From positions 62,001 to 126,000 of the forward strand of contig NZ_JARBFX010000004.1 of assembly GCF_028863665.1 (NCBI RefSeq): DNA of 64,000 nt, written 5' to 3'. The notes below the pieces were generated by a model. That model saw only the letters and a list, made by a program, of their open reading frames with translations, made no database searches and was not told the origin of the DNA. The position numbers and the translations under genes were made by a program. This DNA is from Aquabacter sediminis. GTDB lineage: Bacteria; Pseudomonadota; Alphaproteobacteria; Rhizobiales; Xanthobacteraceae. Shown in pieces: positions 1-8,799 of the stretch (its first letter is position 1; each line of letters opens with the position of its first letter).

Positions 1-531
1 GCCGGCGAGCGTGGTCAGCTTGAACTCGATCAGGCTGACGAAGAGCTGGACGGCGAGGATGAAGAAGGAGAGCAGCACCAGCACCCAGGCAAAGAGCAGG
101 CAGGCGATCTGGATGAAGTTCTCGAAGAAGGCGACCCAGCCCATCAGGTCGGAGATGGAGTCGAGCAGAGGGCGGCCGGCATCGAGCCCGGTCTGCGCCA
201 CTTTGCCGGGACGCATGAGATCATCAACCGAGAAGCCGGTGCCCGATCCCTTCAGCCCCAGCCCGGCAAAGCTCTCGAAGACGATACGGGCGAGGGTGTT
301 CCAGTTGCCGATGACGTAGGCGAAGACGCCGACGAACAGCGTCTTCTTGATGAGCCGGGCGATGATGTCGTCATCAGCGCCCCAGGACCAGAACAGCGCT
401 GCCAGCGTCACATCGATGACGATGAGCGTGGTGGCGATGAAGGCGACCTCGCCGCCAAGCAGGCCGAAGCCGCTGTCGATATAGGAGGTGAAGACCCCGA
501 GAAAAGTGTCTATGACGCCGGTGCCGCCCAT
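1..531 (-). CDS. trbL: TrbL inner-membrane conjugation protein (3' part missing)
   Basis: TrbL is a polytopic inner-membrane protein of the Trb mating-pair-formation system, equivalent to VirB6, and helps form the DNA translocation channel. Only the first 177 codons are in the window; the gene continues past the left edge. The start MGGTGVIDTF, followed by a glycine-rich stretch and several hydrophobic helices (for example VAFIATTLIVIDVTLAALFW), is typical of TrbL in rhizobial ICEs. It is the last visible gene of a minus-strand operon and begins one base after the trbK stop. trbF, trbG and trbI would be expected to follow outside the window. Confidence 0.88.
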   Translation of the reverse strand, partial: MGGTGVIDTFLGVFTSYIDSGFGLLGGEVAFIATTLIVIDVTLAALFWSWGADDDIIARLIKKTLFVGVFAYVIGNWNTLARIVFESFAGLGLKGSGTGFSVDDLMRPGKVAQTGLDAGRPLLDSISDLMGWVAFFENFIQIACLLFAWVLVLLSFFILAVQLFVSLIEFKLTTLAG

Positions 532-532
532 C

Positions 533-802
533 TCAGCGACCTTCAATCGATGCGGGACGCCCGAGGAACCGGTCCCGCGTCTGAGCCCAGACCTTCAGAC
601 ACGCTGTGTCCTGCGCGGCAGCCTCTCCCAATTGCTGGCAGCGGCGCTGTTCACCACGCAGAGGATCGTGCTCGGCCGCGACCGTCCGAATGGGTGAAGA
701 CTCCGGCGCCTTCTCCTCCCGGCTCATCTCCAGAACCGCCGCCGTACCGGCGATGGCCACGAAGATCACCGCGCCGAGCCGGGCCAGCATGGCTCCGTCC
801 AT
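533..802 (-). CDS. trbK: TrbK-like putative entry-exclusion protein
   Basis: This 89-residue protein starts MDGAMLARLGAV and has one hydrophobic N-terminal segment (residues about 4-24) followed by a charged tail with two cysteines (about residues 55 and 68). The size, the single anchor and the position between trbJ and trbL match the TrbK-alt family, which is annotated as entry exclusion: it would reduce uptake of a second copy of the same element. No lipobox as strong as that of classical RP4 TrbK is visible, so membrane anchoring is inferred from the hydrophobic segment alone. The function is taken from family and position. Confidence 0.72.
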   Translation of the reverse strand: MDGAMLARLGAVIFVAIAGTAAVLEMSREEKAPESSPIRTVAAEHDPLRGEQRRCQQLGEAAAQDTACLKVWAQTRDRFLGRPASIEGR

Positions 803-813
803 GTCGGCCTCCC

Positions 814-1566
814 TCAGTTGCTGAACATGCGGGCGTTGCCGGTCTGGTAGCCGGCGCCCGGGGTGAGGAAGCGCCGGCGCTGCTCGCGGCCCTGCTCGAC
901 GGCGGTCGCGCGTTCCGCCTCGGACAGCGCCGCGGCGCGCCCATTGGCGGACATCACCGCGATCAGGTCGGAGAGCTGCTGCGACTGCAAAGCGAGCAAC
1001 TGGTTGCCGGCCTGCGTGGCCTGAAGGGCGCCCGTGGCGCCTTGGCTTTGGCCGACGAGGGTCGCCATCTCGGCCTTGTTGGCGTCGACATTGCCGACGA
1101 CGCCCGCCTGCACCAGCAGCGCGTCCTGCAGGCCCCCGACGGTCGTCTGCCAGCGCGCGCGTGCACCGGCGACGAGATCGGCATCGGAGGCCGAGAGCGG
1201 GATGTTGCCATAGCGCTGCTGGAAAGCCTGGTCGATCTGACCGACATCGAAAGCGATGCTCTGCGCCTGCCCGAGCAACTGCTGGGTGCGCTGGACCGAT
1301 TGCTGGATCTGCTGCAGCGAGGAGTGCGGCAGGCTGGCGAGATTGCGCGCCTGGTTGATCAGCATCTGCGCTTCGTTCTGCAGCGAGGTGATCTGATTGT
1401 TGATCTGCTCCAGCGCCCGCGCCGCCGACATCATGTTCTCCGCGTAGTTCCACGGGTCATAGACCGTGAGGGCCTGCGCGGGCGGGGACAGCACGGGTGC
1501 GAGGGCGAGCGGCGCGGCCAGCAGCGCGACGGCGAACGCGGATACGCGCGGACGGAACAGCGTCAT
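814..1566 (-). CDS. trbJ: TrbJ conjugal transfer protein (VirB5-like)
   Basis: TrbJ is a secreted periplasmic component of the Trb transfer apparatus, comparable to VirB5 minor pilin. The 250-residue product begins with a Sec signal peptide: positive start MTLFRPR, a hydrophobic core, then PAQA-L as a likely cleavage site near residue 32. A long glutamine-rich, coiled-coil-like region follows (ALEQINNQITSLQNEAQML), as is usual for the family. Its ATG lies inside the end of trbE (4-bp overlap), indicating translational coupling in the trb operon. Confidence 0.9.
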   Translation of the reverse strand: MTLFRPRVSAFAVALLAAPLALAPVLSPPAQALTVYDPWNYAENMMSAARALEQINNQITSLQNEAQMLINQARNLASLPHSSLQQIQQSVQRTQQLLGQAQSIAFDVGQIDQAFQQRYGNIPLSASDADLVAGARARWQTTVGGLQDALLVQAGVVGNVDANKAEMATLVGQSQGATGALQATQAGNQLLALQSQQLSDLIAVMSANGRAAALSEAERATAVEQGREQRRRFLTPGAGYQTGNARMFSN

Positions 1567-4001
1567 GGCTGCGTCTCCAGATTGGTGAGGTTGGGAAGGA
1601 GGTCGGCGGCCCAGCCGAGGCCGCGATGACGCAGCCAGGCCGCAAGGAAGCCGTCGCGCCCATGATCCTTGACGATCTTGCTGATGGCCTGCTGGTCGGT
1701 CTTGGAGGACGCCGCGCACAGCGTAAGCGCCACGTCCGACAGGCCGAGCTCGAACAGCCGGTTGCCGCGCCGCGACTGGCAGTAATAGTCCCGCTTCGGC
1801 ATGGCCCGCGCTAGGATCTCGATCTGTCGGTCGTTCAAGCCGAAGCGGCGATAGATGGCGGTGATCTGCGGCTCGATGGCCCGCTCATTGGGGAGCAGAA
1901 GACGTGTCGGGCAGCTCTCGATGATCGCCGGGGCAATGGCGCTGCCATCAATGTCGGAGAGCGACTGCGTGGCGAAGATGACGGAGGCGTTCTTCTTGCG
2001 CAGCGTCTTCAGCCACTCGCGCAGCTGGCCCGCGAAGCCCTCGTCGTCCAGCGCCAGCCAGCCTTCATCGATGATGATGAGGGTCGGTGATCCGTCGAGC
2101 CGATCCTCGATCCGATGGAACAGATAGGCCAGCACCGCCGGCGCGGCCTCAGTCCCGATCAGTCCTTCGGTCTCAAACGCCTGAACGGTGGACGAGCCCA
2201 GATGCTCGCTCTCCGCATCCAGCAGCCGGCCCCAGGCTCCGCCAAGGCAATAGGGACGCAACGCCTGCTTGAGGTCGTTGGACGCTAAGAGGACGCAGAA
2301 TCCTGTGAGGGTGCGCTCCTCGACCGGCGCCGAGGCGAGCGAGGTCAACGCCGTCCAGATGTGCTCCTTCACCTGTGGCGTGATAGGAACACCTTCTCGG
2401 GTGAGGATCGCTACGATCCAGTCGGCGGCCCAGGCGCGTTCCGCAGCTTCATCGACGCCCGCCAGCGGCTGGAGCGAAACGCTCTCCGCGCTCCCCTCAC
2501 TAAGTCCGCCGCCGAGGTCGTGCCAGTCCCCGCCCATGGCAAGCGCCGCGGCCCGGATCGAACCGCCGAAATCAAAGGCAAACACCTGCGCGCCCGCATA
2601 GCGCCGAAACTGCAGCGCCATCAGCGCCAGCAATACGGATTTGCCGGCGCCGGTGGGGCCGACGACGAGGGTGTGGCCGACATCACCGACATGGAGGCAG
2701 AACCGGAACGGGGTCGAGCCCTCGGTCTTGCCGAACAGCAGCGGCGGTGCATCAAAATGCACGTCGCGGCACTCGCCGGCCCACACCGCCGAGAGCGGGA
2801 TCATGTGCGCGAGGTTCAGCGTCGAGATTGGCGGCTGGCGGACATTGGCGTAGACGTGCCCAGGCAAGCTGCCGAGCCAGGCATCGACGGCATTGATGGT
2901 CTCGGTCATCGCCGTGAAGTCGCGGCCCTGGATGACCTTTTCGACCCGTCGCAGTTTCTCGTCGGCGATGCGGGGATCGGCGTCCCACACCGTCACTGTC
3001 GCGGTGACATAGGCGATGCCAGCGTGATCCGCGCCGAGCTCCTGCAGCGCGAGGTCGGCATCTTCAGCCTTGTTCGCGGCATCGGAATCCACGAGGACGG
3101 ATTGCTCGTTGGTCATCACCTCCTTCAGGATGGCGGCGATGGATTTGCGCTTGGCGAACCATTGCCGGCGGATCCTGGTGAGCAGCCGGACCGCATCCGT
3201 CTTGTCGAGCAGGATCGCCCGGGTCGACCAGCGATAGGGAAAGGCCAGGCGGTTCAGCTCATCGAGCAGGCCGGGCGTCGTCACCGTGGGAAAGCCGGTG
3301 ATGGTCAGCACCCGCAGATGCTGGTCGCCAAGCCGGGGCTCCAGCCCGCCGGTGAGCGGTTGATCGGCAAGCAGCGCGTCGAGATAGATCGGCGTCTCCG
3401 GCACGCGGACACGGTGCCGATGCGTCGAGACGCAGCTGTGCAGATAGGTCAGCGTCTCGCCGTCATCCAGCCAGCGGCATTCCGGCATGAAGGCGTCGAT
3501 GAGGTTGAGGAGCCGATCGGTTCGGTCGGCAAAGCCGCGCAACGTCTCATGGGGATCAAGGCCCGCCTGATCGCGGCCCTCATAGAGCCAGCCTTCGGTG
3601 CGCGCAGCATCTTCGGCCGGCGGAAGGAAGGTAAAGGTCAGAAAGTAGCTCGACTCGAAATGGCTTCCCGCCTCTTCGAAATCGGCCCTCCTCTCGGCAT
3701 CGACCAGTGCGGAAGCGGCATCGGGAAAAGTGTTCGCCGGATAGGTTGCTGCGGCATGGCGCTGCGCCTCCACAAAGATCGCCCATCCCGAGCCGAGACG
3801 GCGGAAGGTGTTGTTCAGCCGCCCAGCGGCCGCGACGAGCTCGGCGGGCACAGCACTGTCGAGGTCCGGCCCGCGAAAAGATGCGGTTCGCTCGAACGAG
3901 CCGTCCTTGTTCAGCACAATGCCCGGCGCGACCAGTGCCGCCCAGGGCAGGAAATCGGCGAGGCGGCGGTTGCGGCTGCGATATTCGGCGAGGTTCATCA
4001 T
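1563..4001 (-). CDS. trbE: TrbE conjugal transfer ATPase (VirB4 family)
   Basis: TrbE is the large cytoplasmic-face ATPase that powers assembly and transport in the Trb type IV secretion system. The 812-residue product has Walker A GPTGAGKS near residues 445-452 and a Walker B-like LIIIDEGW near 640-650, both standard for VirB4/TrbE, and its length is normal for the family. The start MMNLAEYRSR was chosen because it lies 13 bp after trbD and matches the usual N-terminus; an upstream extension in the same frame overlaps trbD and lacks family-like sequence. It overlaps trbJ by 4 bp. Confidence 0.96.
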   Translation of the reverse strand: MMNLAEYRSRNRRLADFLPWAALVAPGIVLNKDGSFERTASFRGPDLDSAVPAELVAAAGRLNNTFRRLGSGWAIFVEAQRHAAATYPANTFPDAASALVDAERRADFEEAGSHFESSYFLTFTFLPPAEDAARTEGWLYEGRDQAGLDPHETLRGFADRTDRLLNLIDAFMPECRWLDDGETLTYLHSCVSTHRHRVRVPETPIYLDALLADQPLTGGLEPRLGDQHLRVLTITGFPTVTTPGLLDELNRLAFPYRWSTRAILLDKTDAVRLLTRIRRQWFAKRKSIAAILKEVMTNEQSVLVDSDAANKAEDADLALQELGADHAGIAYVTATVTVWDADPRIADEKLRRVEKVIQGRDFTAMTETINAVDAWLGSLPGHVYANVRQPPISTLNLAHMIPLSAVWAGECRDVHFDAPPLLFGKTEGSTPFRFCLHVGDVGHTLVVGPTGAGKSVLLALMALQFRRYAGAQVFAFDFGGSIRAAALAMGGDWHDLGGGLSEGSAESVSLQPLAGVDEAAERAWAADWIVAILTREGVPITPQVKEHIWTALTSLASAPVEERTLTGFCVLLASNDLKQALRPYCLGGAWGRLLDAESEHLGSSTVQAFETEGLIGTEAAPAVLAYLFHRIEDRLDGSPTLIIIDEGWLALDDEGFAGQLREWLKTLRKKNASVIFATQSLSDIDGSAIAPAIIESCPTRLLLPNERAIEPQITAIYRRFGLNDRQIEILARAMPKRDYYCQSRRGNRLFELGLSDVALTLCAASSKTDQQAISKIVKDHGRDGFLAAWLRHRGLGWAADLLPNLTNLETQP

Positions 4002-4014
4002 CACGGCACCCCGC

Positions 4015-4284
4015 TCAGACCGAGAGGTGCGTCGGGATGCGCAGATGCCGGCGCACCGCCTCGACGAAAAGCGGATCGCGCTTCGCGGCCCACACCGCCG
4101 CGACATGGCCGATCATCCCGATGGCGAGGCCGATCAGCCAGAGACGCAGGCCAAGGCCCACGGCGCCGGCGAGGGTGCCATTGACGATGGCAATGGCGCG
4201 TGGTGCACCGCCGAGCAGGATCGGCTCGGTGAGCGCCCGGTGGACCGGAACGCTGAAGCCGGGAATCTCAACCGTCTCGGCCAT
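4015..4284 (-). CDS. trbD: TrbD conjugal transfer protein (VirB3-like)
   Basis: TrbD is a small inner-membrane protein equivalent to VirB3 that works with TrbE. The 89-residue product has a short cytoplasmic N-terminus ending FSVPVHRALTEPILLGG, a VirB3/TrbD hallmark, then two adjacent hydrophobic segments (about residues 28-48 and 50-67). Its start codon shares one base with the trbC stop codon, so the two are tightly coupled. Confidence 0.93.
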   Translation of the reverse strand: MAETVEIPGFSVPVHRALTEPILLGGAPRAIAIVNGTLAGAVGLGLRLWLIGLAIGMIGHVAAVWAAKRDPLFVEAVRRHLRIPTHLSV

Positions 4285-4616
4285 CAGACGAGCGCTCCGC
4301 CGCCGAAGGAAAAGAACGACAGGAAGAAGCTCGAGGCGGCGAAGGCGATCGACAGGCCGAACACGATCTGGATCAGACGTCGGAAGCCACCCGACGTGTC
4401 GCCGAAGGCCAGCGCGAGGCCGGTCGAGATGATCACGATGACGGCGATGATCTTGGCGACCGGCCCCTCAATCGACTGGAGGATGGATTGCAGCGGCGCC
4501 TCCCACGGCATGGACGAGCCAGAGGCATGAGCGCTGGCCATTGTCATCAGGCTGATGCAGATGGCAGACGCGGCCAAGCGGGCTGCGCTGACGGCGCGAT
4601 GGAGCGATCGGATCAT
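4284..4616 (-). CDS. trbC: TrbC conjugal pilin precursor (VirB2 family)
   Basis: TrbC is the major pilin subunit of the Trb pilus. The 110-residue precursor has a long signal sequence ending ASAHASG (about residues 28-33), then two hydrophobic helices (KIIAVIVIISTGLALAFG and LIQIVFGLSIAFAASSFFLSFF) separated by a short loop. This is the typical TrbC/VirB2 layout. It overlaps the trbB stop by 4 bp and trbD by 1 bp. Confidence 0.92.
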   Translation of the reverse strand: MIRSLHRAVSAARLAASAICISLMTMASAHASGSSMPWEAPLQSILQSIEGPVAKIIAVIVIISTGLALAFGDTSGGFRRLIQIVFGLSIAFAASSFFLSFFSFGGGALV

Positions 4617-5584
4617 GTGGGATCTCCGGTGATGACAGGGGTGACGCGGTAGTCGCCATCGGGGCCGAGGCCCTCGATATGGGCGAGTTCAGTGAGCCGG
4701 CGTGCGGAGCCGCGCCCCGAAAGCACGGCCACGAGATTGATGGTCTCGGCGATCAGCGCGCGCGGGACGGTGACGACGGCTTCCTGAATGAGCTGCTCCA
4801 TCCGCCGCAGCGCGCCGATGGCACTGCCGGCATGGATGGTACCGATGCCACCTGGGTGGCCGGTGCCCCAAGCCTTGAGCAAATCGAGCGCTTCCGCGCC
4901 GCGCACCTCGCCGATGGGGATGCGGTCGGGACGCAGCCGAAGCGCCGAACGAACAAGGTCGGAGAGCGAGGCGACACCGTCTTTGGTGCGCAGGGCAACG
5001 AGGTTCGGCGCCGCGCATTGCAGCTCGCGCGTATCCTCGATGAGGACGACGCGTTCTTCTGTCTTCGCGACCTCGGCGAGCAGTGCATTGGTCAGGGTGG
5101 TCTTGCCCGTCGAGGTACCGCCCGCGACGAGGATGTTGGCGCGGGATGCAACGCCCCGGCGCAGCGCGTCGGCCTGTCCTGCGGACATGATCCGGACGCG
5201 GACATAGTCCTCGAGCGTGAACACCGCGACGGCAGGCTTGCGGATAGCAAACGTCGGTGCCGCCACGACTGGCGGCAGCAGGCCCTCGAACCGTTCTCCC
5301 GTCTCGGGCAGTTCGGCCGAAACGCGCGGGGCGCCAGCGTGAACCTCGGCGCCGACGTGATGTGCGACGAGCCGCACGATGCGCTCGCCGTCAGCGGGCA
5401 AGAGCCGCTCACCCGTGTCGGATAGTCCCTCCGAGAGCCGGTCGATCCACAGCCGTCCGTCCGGGTTTAGCATCACCTCGACGACGAGCGGGTCTTCCAG
5501 GTGCCGGGCGATGGCCGTCCCGAGCGCCGTGCGCAGCATCCGGGCGCCGCGGGCAAAACCCTGATGATGATGTGCTGCCGCCAT
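4613..5584 (-). CDS. trbB: TrbB conjugal transfer ATPase (VirB11 family)
   Basis: TrbB is the hexameric traffic ATPase of the Trb system. In this 323-residue protein I can see Walker [11 protein letters not shown] near residues 152-161, an Asp box-like [10 protein letters not shown], and the [14 protein letters not shown] histidine-box region typical of VirB11/PulE ATPases. It is the first gene of the trb operon, so the promoter for the transfer machinery should lie in the gap upstream (5585 onwards), immediately beside the defence cargo. Confidence 0.95.
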   Translation of the reverse strand: MAAAHHHQGFARGARMLRTALGTAIARHLEDPLVVEVMLNPDGRLWIDRLSEGLSDTGERLLPADGERIVRLVAHHVGAEVHAGAPRVSAELPETGERFEGLLPPVVAAPTFAIRKPAVAVFTLEDYVRVRIMSAGQADALRRGVASRANILVAGGTSTGKTTLTNALLAEVAKTEERVVLIEDTRELQCAAPNLVALRTKDGVASLSDLVRSALRLRPDRIPIGEVRGAEALDLLKAWGTGHPGGIGTIHAGSAIGALRRMEQLIQEAVVTVPRALIAETINLVAVLSGRGSARRLTELAHIEGLGPDGDYRVTPVITGDPT

Positions 5585-6134
5585 CCCAACCCCGACAATG
5601 CCGGGGTCCTGACGATCTCATCCCGGTCGGGGATGATTAAAAGAGCCCGATATTGGGCCGGTTCAACAGGATTCCCTCCGCGTCGCAGCGTGGCGTGCAA
5701 CGACAGGCGAACGGCGGAGGTGCGCCATAGGCCGAGGTTCGCTGTGGCTGCAGCGAACGGCCGGTTTGGGGCCGAGAGCGGACCGTCCGGATCTGGGGCG
5801 AGAACTGTCGATAACGGACGCTCACCGCCGTGTGAAGGTCATTCAAACCGGTTTCATGCGCCAATGTTCCGGCTGACCGCTTCCGTCTTTAATCGTCAAA
5901 GCGCGCACAGGCGGCATCGATTGGACCGTGGGCAGAGCTAGAAATGCATCCCAATGTTTTCGGTGCTAACGAAGTGCGGGGCCGTTCGCAGCCGCGACGA
6001 TGGGCGGGACGAGTTCGCGTCACGAAGATCCGGAATCTGGTTGTTGACCTGCCAGTGCGGACTTTCTTCGAGTTTTCTGCCGCGGTCACAATATCGGTGC
6101 ATCGGTGCGCAGGGTCCTTGGACTGCGCCATATG
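5585..6134. other. Intergenic junction between trbB and the defence cargo
   Basis: These 550 bases hold no convincing gene. Short open frames exist on both strands but none has a good ribosome site or family-like sequence. The stretch must contain the promoter for trbB (minus strand) and the 3' end of the cargo peptidase gene. It is the left boundary of a block that separates trbB from copG/traG, genes that are usually close neighbours in this ICE type. I see no inverted repeats or target duplication marking an insertion. Confidence 0.5.
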
Positions 6135-7016
6135 TCAGCGGCGAAAACGTGGGGTCCAACTCTCGATGAGATTCTCATCCTTATCGTCGTCATCGGAATC
6201 TTCGTCCTGGCCGATGCTGGTAGAGACAAGAATGGTCAGGACCTTACCGTAGCGGCCAAGACCGACAGCTTCCTCTGAAACCGTAGCCTTTGTGGTGCCC
6301 CCGAGCCAATCGCTCACGTCAACTTCTTCTGCCACACGCTCCCCGGCCAGAACAGCATCCGACCGGGCAGCTAGGCGCGCCGTGGCCGTTCCCTTGGGCA
6401 GGGGCGATCCTTTGCGTATCCAGTCGAGCTTCGGAAGCGACTTCATGGCATCGGACATGAAGCAATAATCGATAGCGGCACCGGTGCTGACGATGACGGC
6501 AACAGCAACGTTGGAAAGTTCCGCGAAGCGGATTGCGGTAGCTGTTCGGGAGGTAAGGCAGAGTTCCGACACCGCGTCGATTGCATCCAAGCCGGGGTCA
6601 TAGAGGCCCATCGCCTTCCGAAAGGGCGTTTCGGGCATCAGGAGCCCGGCCGCGAAGTGATCGGCCTCTAACTCGTAGGGATCGTTCGTGATGAACCCCG
6701 CGCGCGAGACGTGCAGACCGTTCTTCAGAACCTGATCTACATGGCCCGGCAGAAAATAGTGGCCGAGTTCATGGCTCACGCTGAAGCGCTGGAAACCGAT
6801 GCTGGGGATGCGTGTCGCATAGATGATGCCGAAGTCATTGCCGTGACGCAGCAGCATACCCGACACCCCATCGTGCTCCTCCGGTTTGCCTTGGACCGTG
6901 ATATCCCGGCTCTCTGCGATGGCAAAGGGATCGACCGGCAGCGCCGTAATGCCTTCCTCCGTTAGGAAAGCCTCCGCCGTTTGCCGGGCGAGCTTGAGGC
7001 TAAAGACCCGACTCAC
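6135..7016 (-). CDS. ImmA/IrrE-type metallopeptidase, candidate CapP
   Basis: The 293-residue protein carries the zinc-peptidase motif HELGH (His82-Glu83-His86) followed about 25 residues later by YELEADHFAAGLLMP, the third-ligand region of ImmA/IrrE (DUF955) peptidases. Such peptidases cleave a partner repressor. Its GTG start overlaps the stop of the upstream HTH gene by 4 bp, so the pair is co-translated. The pair is divergent from a CBASS operon, which is the arrangement of CapH/CapP, where the CapP peptidase cleaves the CapH repressor to induce CBASS after DNA damage. The family is clear; the CapP role is inferred from position. The C-terminal half (residues 150-293) contains an aspartate-rich tail and could act as a sensor. 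Confidence 0.82.
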   Translation of the reverse strand: MSRVFSLKLARQTAEAFLTEEGITALPVDPFAIAESRDITVQGKPEEHDGVSGMLLRHGNDFGIIYATRIPSIGFQRFSVSHELGHYFLPGHVDQVLKNGLHVSRAGFITNDPYELEADHFAAGLLMPETPFRKAMGLYDPGLDAIDAVSELCLTSRTATAIRFAELSNVAVAVIVSTGAAIDYCFMSDAMKSLPKLDWIRKGSPLPKGTATARLAARSDAVLAGERVAEEVDVSDWLGGTTKATVSEEAVGLGRYGKVLTILVSTSIGQDEDSDDDDKDENLIESWTPRFRR

Positions 7017-7366
7017 TCGTCCCTCTCTTTCCTAGCCTTGCGATTGGCCAGCATTTCAAGAAAGTCCTTCGCGATCTCGCGATCGTGGCCTGTCAACTTG
7101 GCGACGTCGCGGAACAGCGGATCTCCATCCTGGGCCAGTTCCGGACTGTCGACCCGGCCGAGCAGGTAGTCAGTGGTGATCTCCAGCGCGATAGCGAGCC
7201 GCCGCAACGAATCGAAAGACGGTTTGCGGCTGGTCTCAAAATGCGCAATCGAGCTGGGAGGCATTCTCGCACGCTTTGCCAGATCTTCCTGGCTGTAACC
7301 CCTTAATTCTCTGGCACTTTTCAGTCTTTCGCGAAAAATGTCGGTTGAAGGTTCATCTTCGGCCAT
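7013..7366 (-). CDS. XRE-family HTH repressor, candidate CapH
   Basis: This 117-residue regulator has an N-terminal helix-turn-helix of the Cro/CI type (RELRGYSQEDLAKRARMPPSSIAHFE, about residues 17-42) and a C-terminal helix that could be the dimerisation part and protease target. The ATG at 7366 was preferred because GGAG lies nine bases upstream; a longer frame reaches back across the promoter region. It is followed with a 4-bp overlap by the HExxH peptidase gene. Divergent placement from the CBASS genes and a palindrome in the shared gap suggest it represses both its own operon and CBASS. Confidence 0.82.
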   Translation of the reverse strand: MAEDEPSTDIFRERLKSARELRGYSQEDLAKRARMPPSSIAHFETSRKPSFDSLRRLAIALEITTDYLLGRVDSPELAQDGDPLFRDVAKLTGHDREIAKDFLEMLANRKARKERDE

Positions 7367-7387
7367 GTCTTCTCCGCCAGGTGAATC

Positions 7388-7448
7388 TTGACGCCAATTG
7401 GGGCCATCCCTACATTCTAGACATGTATTCCATGTCGATGGCGACATG
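7388..7448 (+). promoter_or_regulatory. Candidate CBASS promoter with overlapping operator
   Basis: On the plus strand TTGACG (7388-7393) and TACATT (7411-7416) are separated by 17 bases, a good sigma-70 spacing. Immediately downstream, where transcription should begin, is a perfect inverted repeat GACATG-N5-CATGTC (7420-7436), with a third half-site GACATG at 7443-7448. The site lies between the divergent HTH start (7366) and the first CD-NTase start (7513), so a dimer bound there would block the CBASS promoter. Promoter elements in alphaproteobacteria are variable, so this is a strong candidate rather than proof. Confidence 0.62.
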
Positions 7449-7512
7449 CGCAAGTGATGATCACGGCATAGGCCGCCCGCTCGGCTCCTGCCGCCAGAAA
7501 CAGGAACTGCCG

Positions 7513-8799
7513 ATGACCTTCCATGACCCCTTTCGCCAGACGGTCGCCCTCGACGAGGTTCTCCTCGACGTCGCCGCGCTCATCGAACTAAGCCCCCGCG
7601 ACCGACGGGTAGCCGAAAACCGGTATCGGCTCCTGAAGCGGCACCTGGAGCGTAAGGGTAGTCCCCTCGCGCCGTACCTGATCGACGGTGTAAGCCTCAT
7701 TTACGCGCAGGGTTCGATCGCCACGAGCACGACGATCGTCAGCGGCACCGAGGACGACCGGTTCGATGTCGATGCCATCGTGGAGATCGATGTTCCCGAC
7801 GACTGGAACGACAGCCGCGCACTCGACGAGCTGGAAAAGGCGCTGCAGGGCTTCCCCGGCGCTGTCGCCATCGTGCGCTGCACCCGCTGCGTCCAGCTCC
7901 AGTTTCCTTTCATGCACATGGACGTGACGATCATGGATCGGCGCGGCCGGATCGTCATTCCCCGCGCCGGTGAAATCTTCCATTCGCCGGATGAGGGGGA
8001 CGCCTATCGCGTTGACGCCAACCCTTGGGGCTTCACAGCATGGTTCCGGTCCATGGTTGGAATTGGTCAGGTGGTATTCGCCGAGAGCCTGGGCCGGCAC
8101 CGCGCCGCGGCGGCGCGCAGTCGCCTGCAGTTCATCGATGAGCAGGAGCGCCTCGTAGTGATGAAGGCGGACCAACTCGACCTGCCGCCGATGATCCCGA
8201 GTGCCATTGACGCGCAGGAGGCCGTGGCCCTCAAGCTTCTGAAGCGGTTTCTCAACCTGCGTTACGAGAGCCTGCCCCTGAACCGCCCGCCGTCGATCTA
8301 TCTCGCGAAGCGTGCAGGCGATGTAGGCTACGTGCCCCTCGGCTTGTCAGCGCAGCTCTTCGTGCTGTCCGACTCCACGGCGAAAATCCTTCGGGGGCAT
8401 ATCCAGAACGGAACCCGCCCGGAGGAGCAGAATCCGTCCTATCCATCCGACCGGATCAATGACCGCTGGCCGCGCGCCGGGCGCGACGGCATTGCCGACA
8501 TGCGCACGCTCGCCGAACAGCTCGAGTATCTGGCGGAGAAGCTGGAGACCATGGCGATGGCTCCGCTCGCCGACATCGCGAAGGCGATCGACGACCTCTT
8601 CGGAGAACGCATCGGGCGGGAACAGCGGGCAGTTCTGGCTAGTCGGCACGACAGGCGCACGGGCGCGACGCCCATTCTGTCGGCGGCGCGCTCCGGCGCG
8701 ATCCAGGCCCCCGCCATCGTGGTGACACCCGAGCGGTACCGCGAGGTGCCGCGTCATAACTTCCACCCCTTCGTGCTGGACGGTGGGGATGACGAATAG
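7513..8799 (+). CDS. CD-NTase (cGAS/DncV-like nucleotidyltransferase), type II-short CBASS
   Basis: CD-NTases make a cyclic nucleotide second messenger when a phage infects the cell. In this 428-residue protein the nucleotidyltransferase signature is complete: GS at residues 67-68 (QGSIATSTT), the metal-binding pair D85-V-D87 (FDVDAIVEID) and the third aspartate D137 (HMDVTIMD). The ATG at 7513 has AGGA seven bases upstream; in-frame ATGs near 7423 lie inside the operator and are unlikely starts. The gene overlaps the following E2-like gene by 11 bp. The product nucleotide cannot be predicted from the sequence. The protein ends in VLDGGDDE, a di-glycine followed by three acidic residues. Confidence 0.9.
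   Translation: MTFHDPFRQTVALDEVLLDVAALIELSPRDRRVAENRYRLLKRHLERKGSPLAPYLIDGVSLIYAQGSIATSTTIVSGTEDDRFDVDAIVEIDVPDDWNDSRALDELEKALQGFPGAVAIVRCTRCVQLQFPFMHMDVTIMDRRGRIVIPRAGEIFHSPDEGDAYRVDANPWGFTAWFRSMVGIGQVVFAESLGRHRAAAARSRLQFIDEQERLVVMKADQLDLPPMIPSAIDAQEAVALKLLKRFLNLRYESLPLNRPPSIYLAKRAGDVGYVPLGLSAQLFVLSDSTAKILRGHIQNGTRPEEQNPSYPSDRINDRWPRAGRDGIADMRTLAEQLEYLAEKLETMAMAPLADIAKAIDDLFGERIGREQRAVLASRHDRRTGATPILSAARSGAIQAPAIVVTPERYREVPRHNFHPFVLDGGDDE

Noticed and set aside
550-1629. Long plus-strand open frame opposite trbJ/trbK
   Set aside because: It is an antisense shadow of GC-rich minus-strand genes with clear family motifs; its own translation is arginine/proline-rich without any recognisable domain.
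2361-4184. 607-codon plus-strand frame opposite trbE
   Set aside because: It is fully antisense to trbE, which has Walker motifs and operon overlaps; the frame is a by-product of codon bias.
7420-7448. LexA box reading of the palindrome before CBASS
   Set aside because: Alphaproteobacterial LexA sites are GTTC-N7-GTTC-type direct repeats; the GACATG palindrome does not fit and is better explained as the operator of the adjacent HTH protein.
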